From an uncultured Clostridium sp. (lineage in GTDB: Bacteria; Bacillota; Clostridia; Oscillospirales; Acutalibacteraceae), in contig CABRLN010000029.1 in assembly GCA_902471875.1 (NCBI GenBank), forward strand, positions 1 through 31,067: 31,067 bases of DNA, in the 5' to 3' direction. The notes beneath the pieces were generated by a model. The model was not told the origin of the DNA, searched no databases, and worked only from the letters and a program-made list of their open reading frames with translations. Of the stretch, positions 22,804-30,949 are shown one piece after another. Position 1 is the first letter of the stretch. Every line of letters starts with the position of its first letter. The translations under genes and the position numbers were made by a program.

Positions 22804-23931
22804 ATGGATTTAAGTGAAATTAGAAAAGAAATAGACACTATAGACAACGAGCTTATAACCCTGTTTACCAAAAGAATGGAATGCAGTAAACAGGTAGCCG
22901 AGTTTAAAAAAGCAAACAACACTCCTGTTTTAAATATAAAGCGTGAGCAAGAAATTTTGGATAAGGTGGAAAAGCAAGGCGGTGAATATGGTTATGCCGC
23001 ACAGCTTCTGTTTTCTAACATTATGGAGTTAAGCCGTGGCTTACAGCATGACATTATCGGCTCAGGTAAAGAAATACGCAGCCTTATAAGCAATGCAGGA
23101 GATACATTAAATAATAATGCAAATGTAAAAATAGCATTACAAGGCGTTAAGGGTGCAAATTCTCACGAAGCTGCTACAAGACTTTTTCCACACGGAGAAC
23201 CTGTTTTTTACAAAAGCTTTGCACAGGTTTTTGAGGCCGTAAACAACGGTGAAGCAACATATGGCGTACTGCCTGTTGAAAATTCGTCGGCAGGCTCTGT
23301 TGCTGATGTTTATGACCTTATTTTAAAGTACCGTTTTTACATAGTTAAAGCTCTTGACCTACCTATACAGCACTGCTTATGTGCTATAATGCAAAGCGAG
23401 CTTTCTGACATTGAACAGGTTTGGTCACACCCTCAGGCATTGGCACAATGTACAGAATTTACTACAACGCACAATTTCACTACCATTCCGTCACCTAACA
23501 CAGCTATAGCCGCAAAAGAAATTGCAAAAGAAAAACGCCTTAACTGTGGTGCTATTTGCACCAAAAAGGCGGCAGAAGAATATGGTTTAAAGGTTTTAGT
23601 TGAAGGTTGTCAAAATAATAAGGACAATAGTACAAGGTTTATTGTAATATCTAAAGAACTTATAATTCCCCTTGACGCTGACAAAATAAGCCTATGCTTT
23701 TCACTACCGCATATTAAAGGCTCGCTTTACAACGTGCTGGGACGATTCAGCTCAAACGGTATGAACCTTACAAAGCTTGAATCACGCACAAGAGACGGTG
23801 CAGCATTTGAATATTTATTCTATCTTGATTTTCAAGGCAGTGTTCATAGCAACAAGGTTATTAATCTGCTTTGTGCTTTATCGGAAGAAATGCCTGAATT
23901 TTCCTTCCTAGGCAACTATAAAGAGGACTAA
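22804..23931 (+). CDS. pheA: Bifunctional chorismate mutase / prephenate dehydratase
   Basis: A 375-residue fusion catalysing the two steps from chorismate to phenylpyruvate. Residues 1-85 are an AroQ-type chorismate mutase (LSEIRKEIDTIDNELITLF, KREQEIL). Residues 108-285 are the dehydratase with the catalytic STRFIVIS motif (Thr277-Arg278-Phe279). Residues 293-375 are an ACT domain: GSL stands where E. coli has GAL, and ESRT (326-329) where E. coli has ESRP, the Phe-binding motifs. Feedback by Phe is therefore plausible but could be altered. TAAAGGAGG precedes the ATG. It closes the operon before a strong terminator. Confidence 0.95.
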   Translation: MDLSEIRKEIDTIDNELITLFTKRMECSKQVAEFKKANNTPVLNIKREQEILDKVEKQGGEYGYAAQLLFSNIMELSRGLQHDIIGSGKEIRSLISNAGDTLNNNANVKIALQGVKGANSHEAATRLFPHGEPVFYKSFAQVFEAVNNGEATYGVLPVENSSAGSVADVYDLILKYRFYIVKALDLPIQHCLCAIMQSELSDIEQVWSHPQALAQCTEFTTTHNFTTIPSPNTAIAAKEIAKEKRLNCGAICTKKAAEEYGLKVLVEGCQNNKDNSTRFIVISKELIIPLDADKISLCFSLPHIKGSLYNVLGRFSSNGMNLTKLESRTRDGAAFEYLFYLDFQGSVHSNKVINLLCALSEEMPEFSFLGNYKED

Positions 23932-23962
23932 CAAAAATTAAAATTTATATAGGTAATTATAA

Positions 23963-23995
23963 AAAAACCTTTGCCGCAAAACGGCAAAGGTTTTT
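23963..23995 (+). terminator. Bidirectional terminator after pheA
   Basis: A perfect 14-bp stem AAAAACCTTTGCCG/CGGCAAAGGTTTTT with a five-base loop. A- and T-runs on either side let it end both the aro operon and the convergent SCP2-like gene. Confidence 0.9.
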
Positions 23996-24025
23996 CTATA
24001 ATTTTAAAAGCAAATAATTAATTTA

Positions 24026-24358
24026 TTAATGATGTGTCCAGCCTACAAGACGTTGAATTTCTGACGCTTTGCCAAGGTCACCCTCAATAATAACCTTACC
24101 TACCGTATATGCAGCAACAACATTCATTTCCCCTCTTGCAATCTGCAAAAGGTCATAGGTATCAGCAATAAATAAAATATCATGGTCTTTATAGTCATAA
24201 GGCTCTACAAATAAATTACCATCTCTAAATTCTATATAAAATGTTCCACCGCCCTCACCGGTCATAGTAACCTGCATTACAAGATGTCCGCAATAATCGT
24301 GCACGTCTGAGTGCATAAAAATACTTCTTATTTCATTAAATGCGTCCTGAAAAGTCAT
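24026..24358 (-). CDS. SCP2 sterol-binding-like domain protein
   Basis: A 110-residue soluble protein with the SCP2-like fold: a leading amphipathic helix, a GTFYIEFRDGNLFVEPYDY strand pair, then ILFIADTYDLLQIARGEMNVVAAYTVGKVIIEGD, which matches the family's helix-then-GKVxxxGD pattern. SCP2 domains bind lipids or other hydrophobic ligands; the bacterial stand-alone forms have no settled role. The ATG has GGAGGAAG just upstream. It is a single gene, convergent with pheA. A 20-base palindrome about 100 bases upstream may be its operator. Confidence 0.82.
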   Translation of the reverse strand: MTFQDAFNEIRSIFMHSDVHDYCGHLVMQVTMTGEGGGTFYIEFRDGNLFVEPYDYKDHDILFIADTYDLLQIARGEMNVVAAYTVGKVIIEGDLGKASEIQRLVGWTHH

Positions 24359-24454
24359 TCCTCTTCCTCCGTTTTCTTATAAAATACCTCAGTAAAATAT
24401 ATTGCTTTACAGCTATAAATATTACATAATCAAAAGCCAATTTTAATGTTAACA

Positions 24455-24474
24455 TTGACTTTTGTTAAAGTCAA
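24455..24474. promoter_or_regulatory. 20-base palindrome upstream of the SCP2-like gene
   Basis: TTGACTTT (24455-24462) and AAAGTCAA (24467-24474) are perfect inverted copies with four bases between. On the minus strand its TTGACT could serve as a -35 with TAACAT 17 bases on, so a bound regulator would block the promoter. The rest of the 299-base gap (24359-24657) is plain AT-rich DNA plus the terminator at its end. Confidence 0.4.
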
Positions 24475-24610
24475 GTAACAAAAATTTTTTTGTACAATTG
24501 TGCAAAACACACATAACATATATTAAATTATTATAACAAGTTACAATGCAATAATACAAAATATTGTATTACAAATTTATAATTCCATAATATGTTGTAC
24601 TACAAAAGAA

Positions 24611-24648
24611 AACACAGTACCGCATTTATACAATAACAATACTGTGTT
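24611..24648 (-). terminator. Terminator after the RND transporter gene
   Basis: AACACAGTA (24611-24619) pairs with TACTGTGTT (24640-24648) around a 20-base loop, nine bases past the stop codon. TTTTCTTTT follows on the minus strand. T-runs flank both sides. Confidence 0.65.
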
Positions 24649-24657
24649 TTTTTATTA

Positions 24658-27600
24658 TTAGTCGTCTATTTCTTCAAGATCTTCCTTATTTACAACACGC
24701 ATTGGCTTTTTATTAAATACATCATACATTACAGGCACTATAAATAATGTCATAATTGTTGCATAAATTAATCCACCTATACAAACAATAGCAACAGGCT
24801 GCATCATTTCTGTACCTTCACCTATACCAAGTGCCATTGATAAAAGACCTATAACGGTTGTAATTGCTGTCATAAGTATTGGTCGCATTCTTGTCTTACC
24901 TGCCTCTACCAATGCTTCTTTTTTATCCATACCTTCTATACGAAGCTGATTTACATAGTCAACCAATACAATACCATTGTTTACAACTATACCGCAAAGC
25001 ATAACAAAACCAATTAACGAAACAACACTTATATCAAAGCCGGTAATAAACAAGCCCAAGAAACCACCTGTAAATGCAAGCGGAATTGTAAACATTACAA
25101 TAAATGGCGACTTTAAGCTTTGGAACTGCGCAACCATTATTAAGTAAATAAACACAACACCTAAAATAATCATTTTACACAGTTCAAATACCGATTCCAT
25201 TGTGCTTTCATTCTCACCGTCAAATTCTATACTTACATCTGACGAATGTTCATATTTTTCAACGGCTGACTGCACACGGTTAGAAACATCGGTTGTTGTA
25301 TAGTCAGACGAAATTTCACCGGTTACTGTTAAATAACGTCTTTGGTTATCTCTTGAAATTGAATTCATTGACTCTGCTTTTTTAATTGTTGCAATTTTGC
25401 CTAAAGTAACTGTCTTTTCGTTACCCTCTGTGTCAGTGTAGGTAATCTTTTTATCAAGCAAATCTTCTATTTTAACATTCTCTTTCTTTTGGTCAATTAC
25501 CACAACATCAAGCGACGAACCGTCATTGGTAGTTAAAGAAGTTGCCGTACTTTCGCTGGTAATTATTTCGTTTACCTGCTGGAAAACCTGTGCCACTGTT
25601 AAAGAATGCTTCATGGCCTCTTCTTTATCAACAGTTATTCTAAGTTCTGCGGTAGTATCAGAAATACCGTTATCGGTCTTTTCAATACCATCAACATCCT
25701 TAACAATTTTCTCAATATCATTGGCTGTTTTTTGCAGTTTATCAAGGTCGTCACAATAAATTGTAATACCTACGCCACTACCCATAACGCTCGACATGGA
25801 ATCCATATTTCCGCCGCTTACAGTAACCTCAGTATCTTCACTAAACATAGAATCAATATTCTTTTGAAGCTGGTCAGAAATTTCTGCACTTTCTTTTGCA
25901 TATTCTTCTTTAAGCACAAGGTAAAATGCTGCACTGCCGTTATCAGCACCACCCATGCCCATAATGCTCATAGAATTACCTACCATGGCACCAACAGTTT
26001 CATATTTGTTGGACTTGTTAACAAGGTCTAATATTTTATCAGAGGCTTTAATGGTATCTTCAAGCTCACTGCCTTTTGGCATGCTTACATTTATTTGAAT
26101 TTCTGAACTGCTGGAGCTTGGCATAAAGCTGAATCCTCTTGACAGTGCAAGCACTGTACTGCCCACCAACATAACAACTGCCACTATTAATGCAAGAGCC
26201 CTGTGTGAAAGTGTAAAGCGAATAGCCTTTTCATAAAATTTAAGCAAGCCGTCCATAATTCTGTGCTTGCGTTCCTTTGTTTTTCTAAACAAAGACTGTC
26301 CCATTGCCGGTACAAGTGTAAGGGCAACTACAAGGCTGGCCAACAGTGAATATGCAATGGTTAAAGCAAGGTCAGAAAATATTTGTCTTGTAATACCTTC
26401 AACAAATACAATTGGCAAGAACACACAAACAGTAGTAAGGGTTGAGGCTGTTATAGCACCCGCAACCTGTCTGGCGCCATTCATTGCTGCCTTAATGGAA
26501 GACATACCCATACTGCGGAGCCTATAAACATTTTCAATAACTACAACCGAGTTATCTACCAACATACCAACACCGACAGCTAAACCTGACAACGAAATGA
26601 TATTTAGTGTAACACCGCTGAAATACATAAGTACAATAGCAAATACTACAGACAGCGGAATTGAGCAAGCAACAATAAGTGTTGGCTTAATATCCCTTAA
26701 AAACAAGAACAAAACTACAATAGCAAATAATGCACCAATTACAAGATTTTCAAGTACATTATTTATTACAAGGTCTATATACTCGCCCTGATCCATTAAA
26801 ACTGTATAATTAAAATCGTCATTATCTGCTTTAATTTCACTTAGCTTTTTTTCAAGATTTTTACAAACTGTTGCCACAGCCGATTCTGAAGACTTTGTAA
26901 ATGTAAGCATAACGCCGTCATTACCATTAATTTTTGCATAAACCTCATCAGAATTATCTTTTATAAATACATTGGCAACATCTTTTAAGTAAATAGGGTC
27001 AACACCGTCAAGGTCAAGGTCAAACAGTAAAAGATTTTCCATTTCCTTAACATCTTTTATTTTATCACCAACACGAACAAGGTAATCGTTTTTATTTTCA
27101 GTAATATATCCTGCCGGCATAGAAAAATTCTCTGCTGTTAATATTCCTGACACCATATCAAGGGTAATGGTTTTAGTTACATCAGACTTTTCTTGAGTAG
27201 CATCTTGTTGTTCTTCTATAGTATCAAGTGCCGACTCAAGCTCCTTTTTACTGGACTCAAGCTGTGTTTGTGTAGATGCAAGGGTTGACTCGTTTACACG
27301 CAGCTCAACATAAGCAGAATTCATTTGGTAGCTTGCCTCGTCCTTTTGCTTGTTAAGCTCTGCTAAAGCGCTGCTAAGAGTAAGCGAGCCTGCTTCAAGC
27401 TGTGTAAGAGTATCGTTAAGCTGTGCAATGGCACCGTCTATTTTATCTATACCGGATTTAATTTCATCAATAGCCTGCTGTAAGGTTTCTTCAGAAAATC
27501 CTTGATTTATAAGTGATGACGTAATTGTGTCCATTGAGCCTTGCAGCTTTGTTAAAGTATCACTGTACTCTTTAATTTTATCAGCAAGACTTACAGTTGT

Positions 27601-28686
27601 TATACCCATAGCAGCAAGCTGTTCGTCAATTTCTTTTAACTGCTGTTGAGCCTGCTTATACTCTTCTGTGTCGGGTGAAAGAGTATTTATAACCGAATTT
27701 AAGCTCTCAACTGTTCTTTGATACGCCTCAAGCTGTGTAACAGTTGCAGTCATATCCTGTATATTCTTTTTTAACTCAAGCAATACAGATTGTATTGAAA
27801 CAAGCTGTTCGTATGTAGTTTGCAGCTGTGTACGCTGAGTTGTTAAAGACGACAAGGTATTAAGAATTTGAACCTTACCGTTTAAAAGCTCGGTTTGCTT
27901 TTGGTCAAGCTGACTTTGTGCATTTGACAGTTGTTCATTAGCCGCCTTTCGCTGTGTTTCAAGCTCCTGCTTGCCATTTTCTATCTGTTTTTGACCTTCT
28001 TTAGTTTGGTCCAAACCATTGTTAAGCTTTTTAAGATTTTCATTAAGCTCGTCTTTAGTTTCATCAAACTTACTGTTAATCGCCTTTTGAATTTTAGAGT
28101 TTACCGACTTTAGCTTTTTCTCGTCTATTACTACATTTATGCCCTCTTCTACTGCACCTATTGAAGAAATTGAAGCAACACCGTCAACACCTTCAAGCTG
28201 GTTAAGCAGCTTATCGTTAACATAGTTTGTAAGCTCTACTGTATCCATTCCCTTAACATCTACCGCAACAACAGCCGCAGGCATCATATCCGGGTTAATC
28301 TCCATTAACACAGGTGTTCCTATTGTGTCTTCCCACGAACCCTCAATGGTATCAATTTTACCGCTTACATCAACAGTAGCACTGTCCATATTTGTGCCGT
28401 CTTCAAACTGAATTGTAATCATTGAGTAGTTATCGTTGGAGGTTGAACTGATTTCTTTTACACCGTCCAACACAGACAACGCCTGTTCAAGGGGTTTTGT
28501 TACAGTTGTTTCTACAAGTTCAGGGCTTGCACCAGGATATGTTGTCATAACAATCATATATGGAAAATCCATATTAGGCAGCAAATTAGGTGTCATACTC
28601 ATAAAAGACACAACACCCAGCACAAGCACCAAAATTACAGCAACTAACACTGTAAAAGGTTTTTTTACGCTAAATTTTGATAACAT
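24658..28686 (-). CDS. RND-family efflux transporter with long coiled-coil insert
   Basis: A 1342-residue proton-driven RND permease. A first membrane helix (11-30) is followed by AcrB-like porter segments (MTTYPGASPELVETTVTKPLEQAL at about 47-70). About 305 residues (195-500) then form a Gln/Leu/Glu-rich coiled-coil in the first external loop, absent from AcrB. A helix bundle with GMLVDNSVVVIENVYR (Asp711, with Asn712 where AcrB has a second Asp) is followed by a second porter loop and six final helices. The gene starts three bases after tetR, with AGGAGG inside the last tetR codons, so the two are coupled. The substrate is unknown. Confidence 0.92.
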   Translation of the reverse strand: MLSKFSVKKPFTVLVAVILVLVLGVVSFMSMTPNLLPNMDFPYMIVMTTYPGASPELVETTVTKPLEQALSVLDGVKEISSTSNDNYSMITIQFEDGTNMDSATVDVSGKIDTIEGSWEDTIGTPVLMEINPDMMPAAVVAVDVKGMDTVELTNYVNDKLLNQLEGVDGVASISSIGAVEEGINVVIDEKKLKSVNSKIQKAINSKFDETKDELNENLKKLNNGLDQTKEGQKQIENGKQELETQRKAANEQLSNAQSQLDQKQTELLNGKVQILNTLSSLTTQRTQLQTTYEQLVSIQSVLLELKKNIQDMTATVTQLEAYQRTVESLNSVINTLSPDTEEYKQAQQQLKEIDEQLAAMGITTVSLADKIKEYSDTLTKLQGSMDTITSSLINQGFSEETLQQAIDEIKSGIDKIDGAIAQLNDTLTQLEAGSLTLSSALAELNKQKDEASYQMNSAYVELRVNESTLASTQTQLESSKKELESALDTIEEQQDATQEKSDVTKTITLDMVSGILTAENFSMPAGYITENKNDYLVRVGDKIKDVKEMENLLLFDLDLDGVDPIYLKDVANVFIKDNSDEVYAKINGNDGVMLTFTKSSESAVATVCKNLEKKLSEIKADNDDFNYTVLMDQGEYIDLVINNVLENLVIGALFAIVVLFLFLRDIKPTLIVACSIPLSVVFAIVLMYFSGVTLNIISLSGLAVGVGMLVDNSVVVIENVYRLRSMGMSSIKAAMNGARQVAGAITASTLTTVCVFLPIVFVEGITRQIFSDLALTIAYSLLASLVVALTLVPAMGQSLFRKTKERKHRIMDGLLKFYEKAIRFTLSHRALALIVAVVMLVGSTVLALSRGFSFMPSSSSSEIQINVSMPKGSELEDTIKASDKILDLVNKSNKYETVGAMVGNSMSIMGMGGADNGSAAFYLVLKEEYAKESAEISDQLQKNIDSMFSEDTEVTVSGGNMDSMSSVMGSGVGITIYCDDLDKLQKTANDIEKIVKDVDGIEKTDNGISDTTAELRITVDKEEAMKHSLTVAQVFQQVNEIITSESTATSLTTNDGSSLDVVVIDQKKENVKIEDLLDKKITYTDTEGNEKTVTLGKIATIKKAESMNSISRDNQRRYLTVTGEISSDYTTTDVSNRVQSAVEKYEHSSDVSIEFDGENESTMESVFELCKMIILGVVFIYLIMVAQFQSLKSPFIVMFTIPLAFTGGFLGLFITGFDISVVSLIGFVMLCGIVVNNGIVLVDYVNQLRIEGMDKKEALVEAGKTRMRPILMTAITTVIGLLSMALGIGEGTEMMQPVAIVCIGGLIYATIMTLFIVPVMYDVFNKKPMRVVNKEDLEEIDD

Positions 28687-28688
28687 TT

Positions 28689-29300
28689 TTACCTCCTGTA
28701 AAATCCGTTCTTCATAAGAAGAAACATATTGTTTAATTTATTTTTAACATCATCAATGTTTTTTTGTAAAACAAATATCTCAAACCATGACTTGGCCAAC
28801 ACAGCACATACTGTGTCAATAATACAGTCAATGTCATTTTCACTTTCAATACTAAGCAAATCTATGTTAATAAGCTGCTTAATCTCATCTTCAATAATCA
28901 AATCCGGACAAACTTGGCTTTGACTGCTTAAAAAATTATTATTATAGTTTATAAAACTAAATACAGTTTTAAAAGCAACCGAATAAGCCTTATTTGCAGA
29001 TACCCTAACAACGTAATCAAAAAGATTTAAGCTTGCTTTAAAAATATCACCGTTAGTTTGAATTAATGACTTCTTTGACATATCGTAAATATCTTTGCGA
29101 AAATCCTCTAATACAACATGAAAAATATCCGCCTTGTCATCAAAATACTGGTAAAAACTGCCCCTCGATATTTCTGCGTTTTTCACTATCTGGTTAATTG
29201 AAATGTCAGTAAAATCCTTTTCTCCTATCTCTTTTACTATTGCATTTATAATTCTTTCTTTTTTCTCTTGCGGGAGATTATAGAAAGTCTGTTTTATCAA
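28689..29300 (-). CDS. TetR/AcrR family transcriptional regulator
   Basis: A 203-residue repressor. The N-terminal helix-turn-helix is ISINQIVKNAEISRGSFYQYFDDKADIF (about 33-60), the family's standard DNA-binding region. The C-terminal ~140 residues are helical and variable, as expected for the ligand pocket. It uses a TTG start at 29300 with GAGGTG seven bases upstream. It is first in an operon with the RND pump and has a palindromic site in its own 5' region, so autoregulation is very likely. Confidence 0.93.
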   Translation of the reverse strand: MIKQTFYNLPQEKKERIINAIVKEIGEKDFTDISINQIVKNAEISRGSFYQYFDDKADIFHVVLEDFRKDIYDMSKKSLIQTNGDIFKASLNLFDYVVRVSANKAYSVAFKTVFSFINYNNNFLSSQSQVCPDLIIEDEIKQLINIDLLSIESENDIDCIIDTVCAVLAKSWFEIFVLQKNIDDVKNKLNNMFLLMKNGFYRR

Positions 29301-29327
29301 CTAATTTCACCTCATTTATTTAAAAAA

Positions 29328-29340
29328 TGACAAGTTGTCA
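29328..29340. promoter_or_regulatory. Palindromic operator for the TetR regulator
   Basis: TGACAA-G-TTGTCA, a perfect 6-bp inverted repeat around one base. It lies 13 bases past the -10 box of the tetR-RND promoter, around +7 to +20, and 28 bases before the TTG start. A bound TetR dimer here would block transcription. Confidence 0.7.
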
Positions 29341-29353
29341 TAAAACTTAAATA

Positions 29354-29383
29354 ATTATAAAATAATCAATAGTTAAATGTCAA
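29354..29383 (-). promoter_or_regulatory. Promoter of the tetR-RND operon
   Basis: Minus strand TTGACA (29378-29383), an 18-base spacer, then TATAAT (29354-29359). The operator palindrome lies just downstream. Confidence 0.8.
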
Positions 29384-29468
29384 TAAATTAATATGAACAT
29401 TATGTTAATTTTAAACAAAACACAGTTATTTTATTAGGCTAAAAAATCAAAAAATAATCCTTTTTTTC

Positions 29469-29497
29469 TTGACCCTATCTGTAAAAAGTACTATAAT
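29469..29497 (+). promoter_or_regulatory. Promoter of the cation/proton antiporter gene
   Basis: TTGACC (29469-29474), exactly 17 bases, then TATAAT (29492-29497), about 140 bases before the start codon. The leader between shows no clear hairpin. Confidence 0.75.
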
Positions 29498-29636
29498 AAC
29501 AAGCGGAACAAAAATTTTAACAAATTGTTAATTTTTTGCGGTGCTAATTTCAAATAACGCTAAAAAATTACAGCGCCTTTTTATTAAGGATATATTTGAG
29601 ATAGTCATAAAATTTTTAAGAAAAAGGAGAAATGAA

Positions 29637-30884
29637 ATGGAACAATATATGTTTATTTTAAACATAGCCTTAATTCTTATATCAACTAAGATTTTTGGTT
29701 TAATCTTTAAGCGGTTTCATATGCCACAGGTTGTAGGTGCATTGTTGGCAGGCTTAATTTTAGGACCGGCGATTTTAGGAATTTTACATGAAGATGACTT
29801 TATAAGTCAGGTTTCGTCTTTAGGTGTTATTGTACTTATGTTCTCAGCAGGACTTGAGACAGACCTTAAGGAATTTAAAAAAACCGGTAAGGCGTCGGCA
29901 ATTATAGCTATTTTAGGCGTTATAGTGCCATTAATAGGCGGCTTTTTACTAACTCAGTTTATGATACCTCCAACACAAGGTGACAGTTCGCAGCTTACCT
30001 TTCTAAAAAATATGTTTATAGGCGTAATACTTACTGCAACTTCTGTTAGTATTACCGTTGAAACCCTTAAAGAAATGGGCAAGCTAAACTCACAAGCAGG
30101 CAATGCTATTTTGGGTGCAGCCATTATTGATGACATTTTAGGAATTGTAGCCTTAACAATTATTTCAAGCTTTGCTGACCCTAATGTTGATATGCTTGTT
30201 GTATTCTTAAAGATATTGGGCTTTTTTGTTTTCTCAATTGGTGTGGGCTTTATATGCTACAAACTGTTTTCTTTATATATGGATCGTTACAAAAAAGATT
30301 ACAGACGCTTCGTTATTCTTGCATTTACCTTTTGTTTGCTAATGTCATGGATGTCAGAAGTAGTTTTTGGCGTTGCCGATATTACAGGTGCTTATATTGC
30401 AGGATTAATTTTGTCAAACACAAGCAAACGTGAATATTTAGAAATGAGATTCAACACCCTTTCATATATGTTGCTATCACCTATCTTTTTTGCAAGTATA
30501 GGTTTAAAGGTAGAATTGCCTGAAATGTCAGCAACAATTATTATATTTGCAGTTTTACTTGCAGTAATTGCAGTTTTAACAAAAATGGTTGGCTGCGGAA
30601 TAGGTGCTAAAATTTGTGGCTTTAGCACAAAAGAATGCCTACAGGTAGGTGCCGGAATGATCTCACGAGGTGAGGTTGCTCTTATTGTTGCTGACAAGGG
30701 ATTATCAATTGGACTAATGGACAAAGACCTTTTCGCACCTATTGTAATAGTAGTTGTGGTAACAACAATTATTGCACCTGTTATTTTAAAATTTGTTTTT
30801 GCAGACAAAAATAACAAAAATGGTGAAAAACCTGTTATGGAAGCTCCTGATCAAATGTCAGAAGATATTATTCATACAGTTTGA
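29637..30884 (+). CDS. CPA2-family cation/proton antiporter
   Basis: A 415-residue membrane antiporter of the Kef/NapA type that exchanges Na+ or K+ for protons. About twelve hydrophobic segments are visible. Family marks: HMPQVVGALLAGLILGP (28-44), MFSAGLETDL (68-77), and the ion-binding double aspartate Asp165-Asp166 in GAAIIDDILGI. ISRGEVALIVADKGL lies near the end. No TrkA-N or other regulatory domain follows; the protein ends in a short soluble tail. The start at 29637 has AAGGAG seven bases upstream; a longer in-frame reading begins with a basic, unlikely extension. Confidence 0.93.
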   Translation: MEQYMFILNIALILISTKIFGLIFKRFHMPQVVGALLAGLILGPAILGILHEDDFISQVSSLGVIVLMFSAGLETDLKEFKKTGKASAIIAILGVIVPLIGGFLLTQFMIPPTQGDSSQLTFLKNMFIGVILTATSVSITVETLKEMGKLNSQAGNAILGAAIIDDILGIVALTIISSFADPNVDMLVVFLKILGFFVFSIGVGFICYKLFSLYMDRYKKDYRRFVILAFTFCLLMSWMSEVVFGVADITGAYIAGLILSNTSKREYLEMRFNTLSYMLLSPIFFASIGLKVELPEMSATIIIFAVLLAVIAVLTKMVGCGIGAKICGFSTKECLQVGAGMISRGEVALIVADKGLSIGLMDKDLFAPIVIVVVVTTIIAPVILKFVFADKNNKNGEKPVMEAPDQMSEDIIHTV

Positions 30885-30908
30885 CTCTCCATACTAAATA
30901 ATCAATTC

Positions 30909-30943
30909 AAGGAACAATCTAAAATAAGGTTGTTCCTTTTTTT
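30909..30943 (+). terminator. Intrinsic terminator after the antiporter gene
   Basis: AAGGAACAA (30909-30917) pairs with TTGTTCCTT (30930-30938), followed by a run of T, 24 bases past the stop. Confidence 0.9.
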
Positions 30944-30949
30944 GGTGCC

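Noticed and set aside
25606..26031. 141-residue plus-strand reading frame inside the RND gene
   Set aside because: Shadow of the porter-domain coding sequence; lacks a ribosome site.
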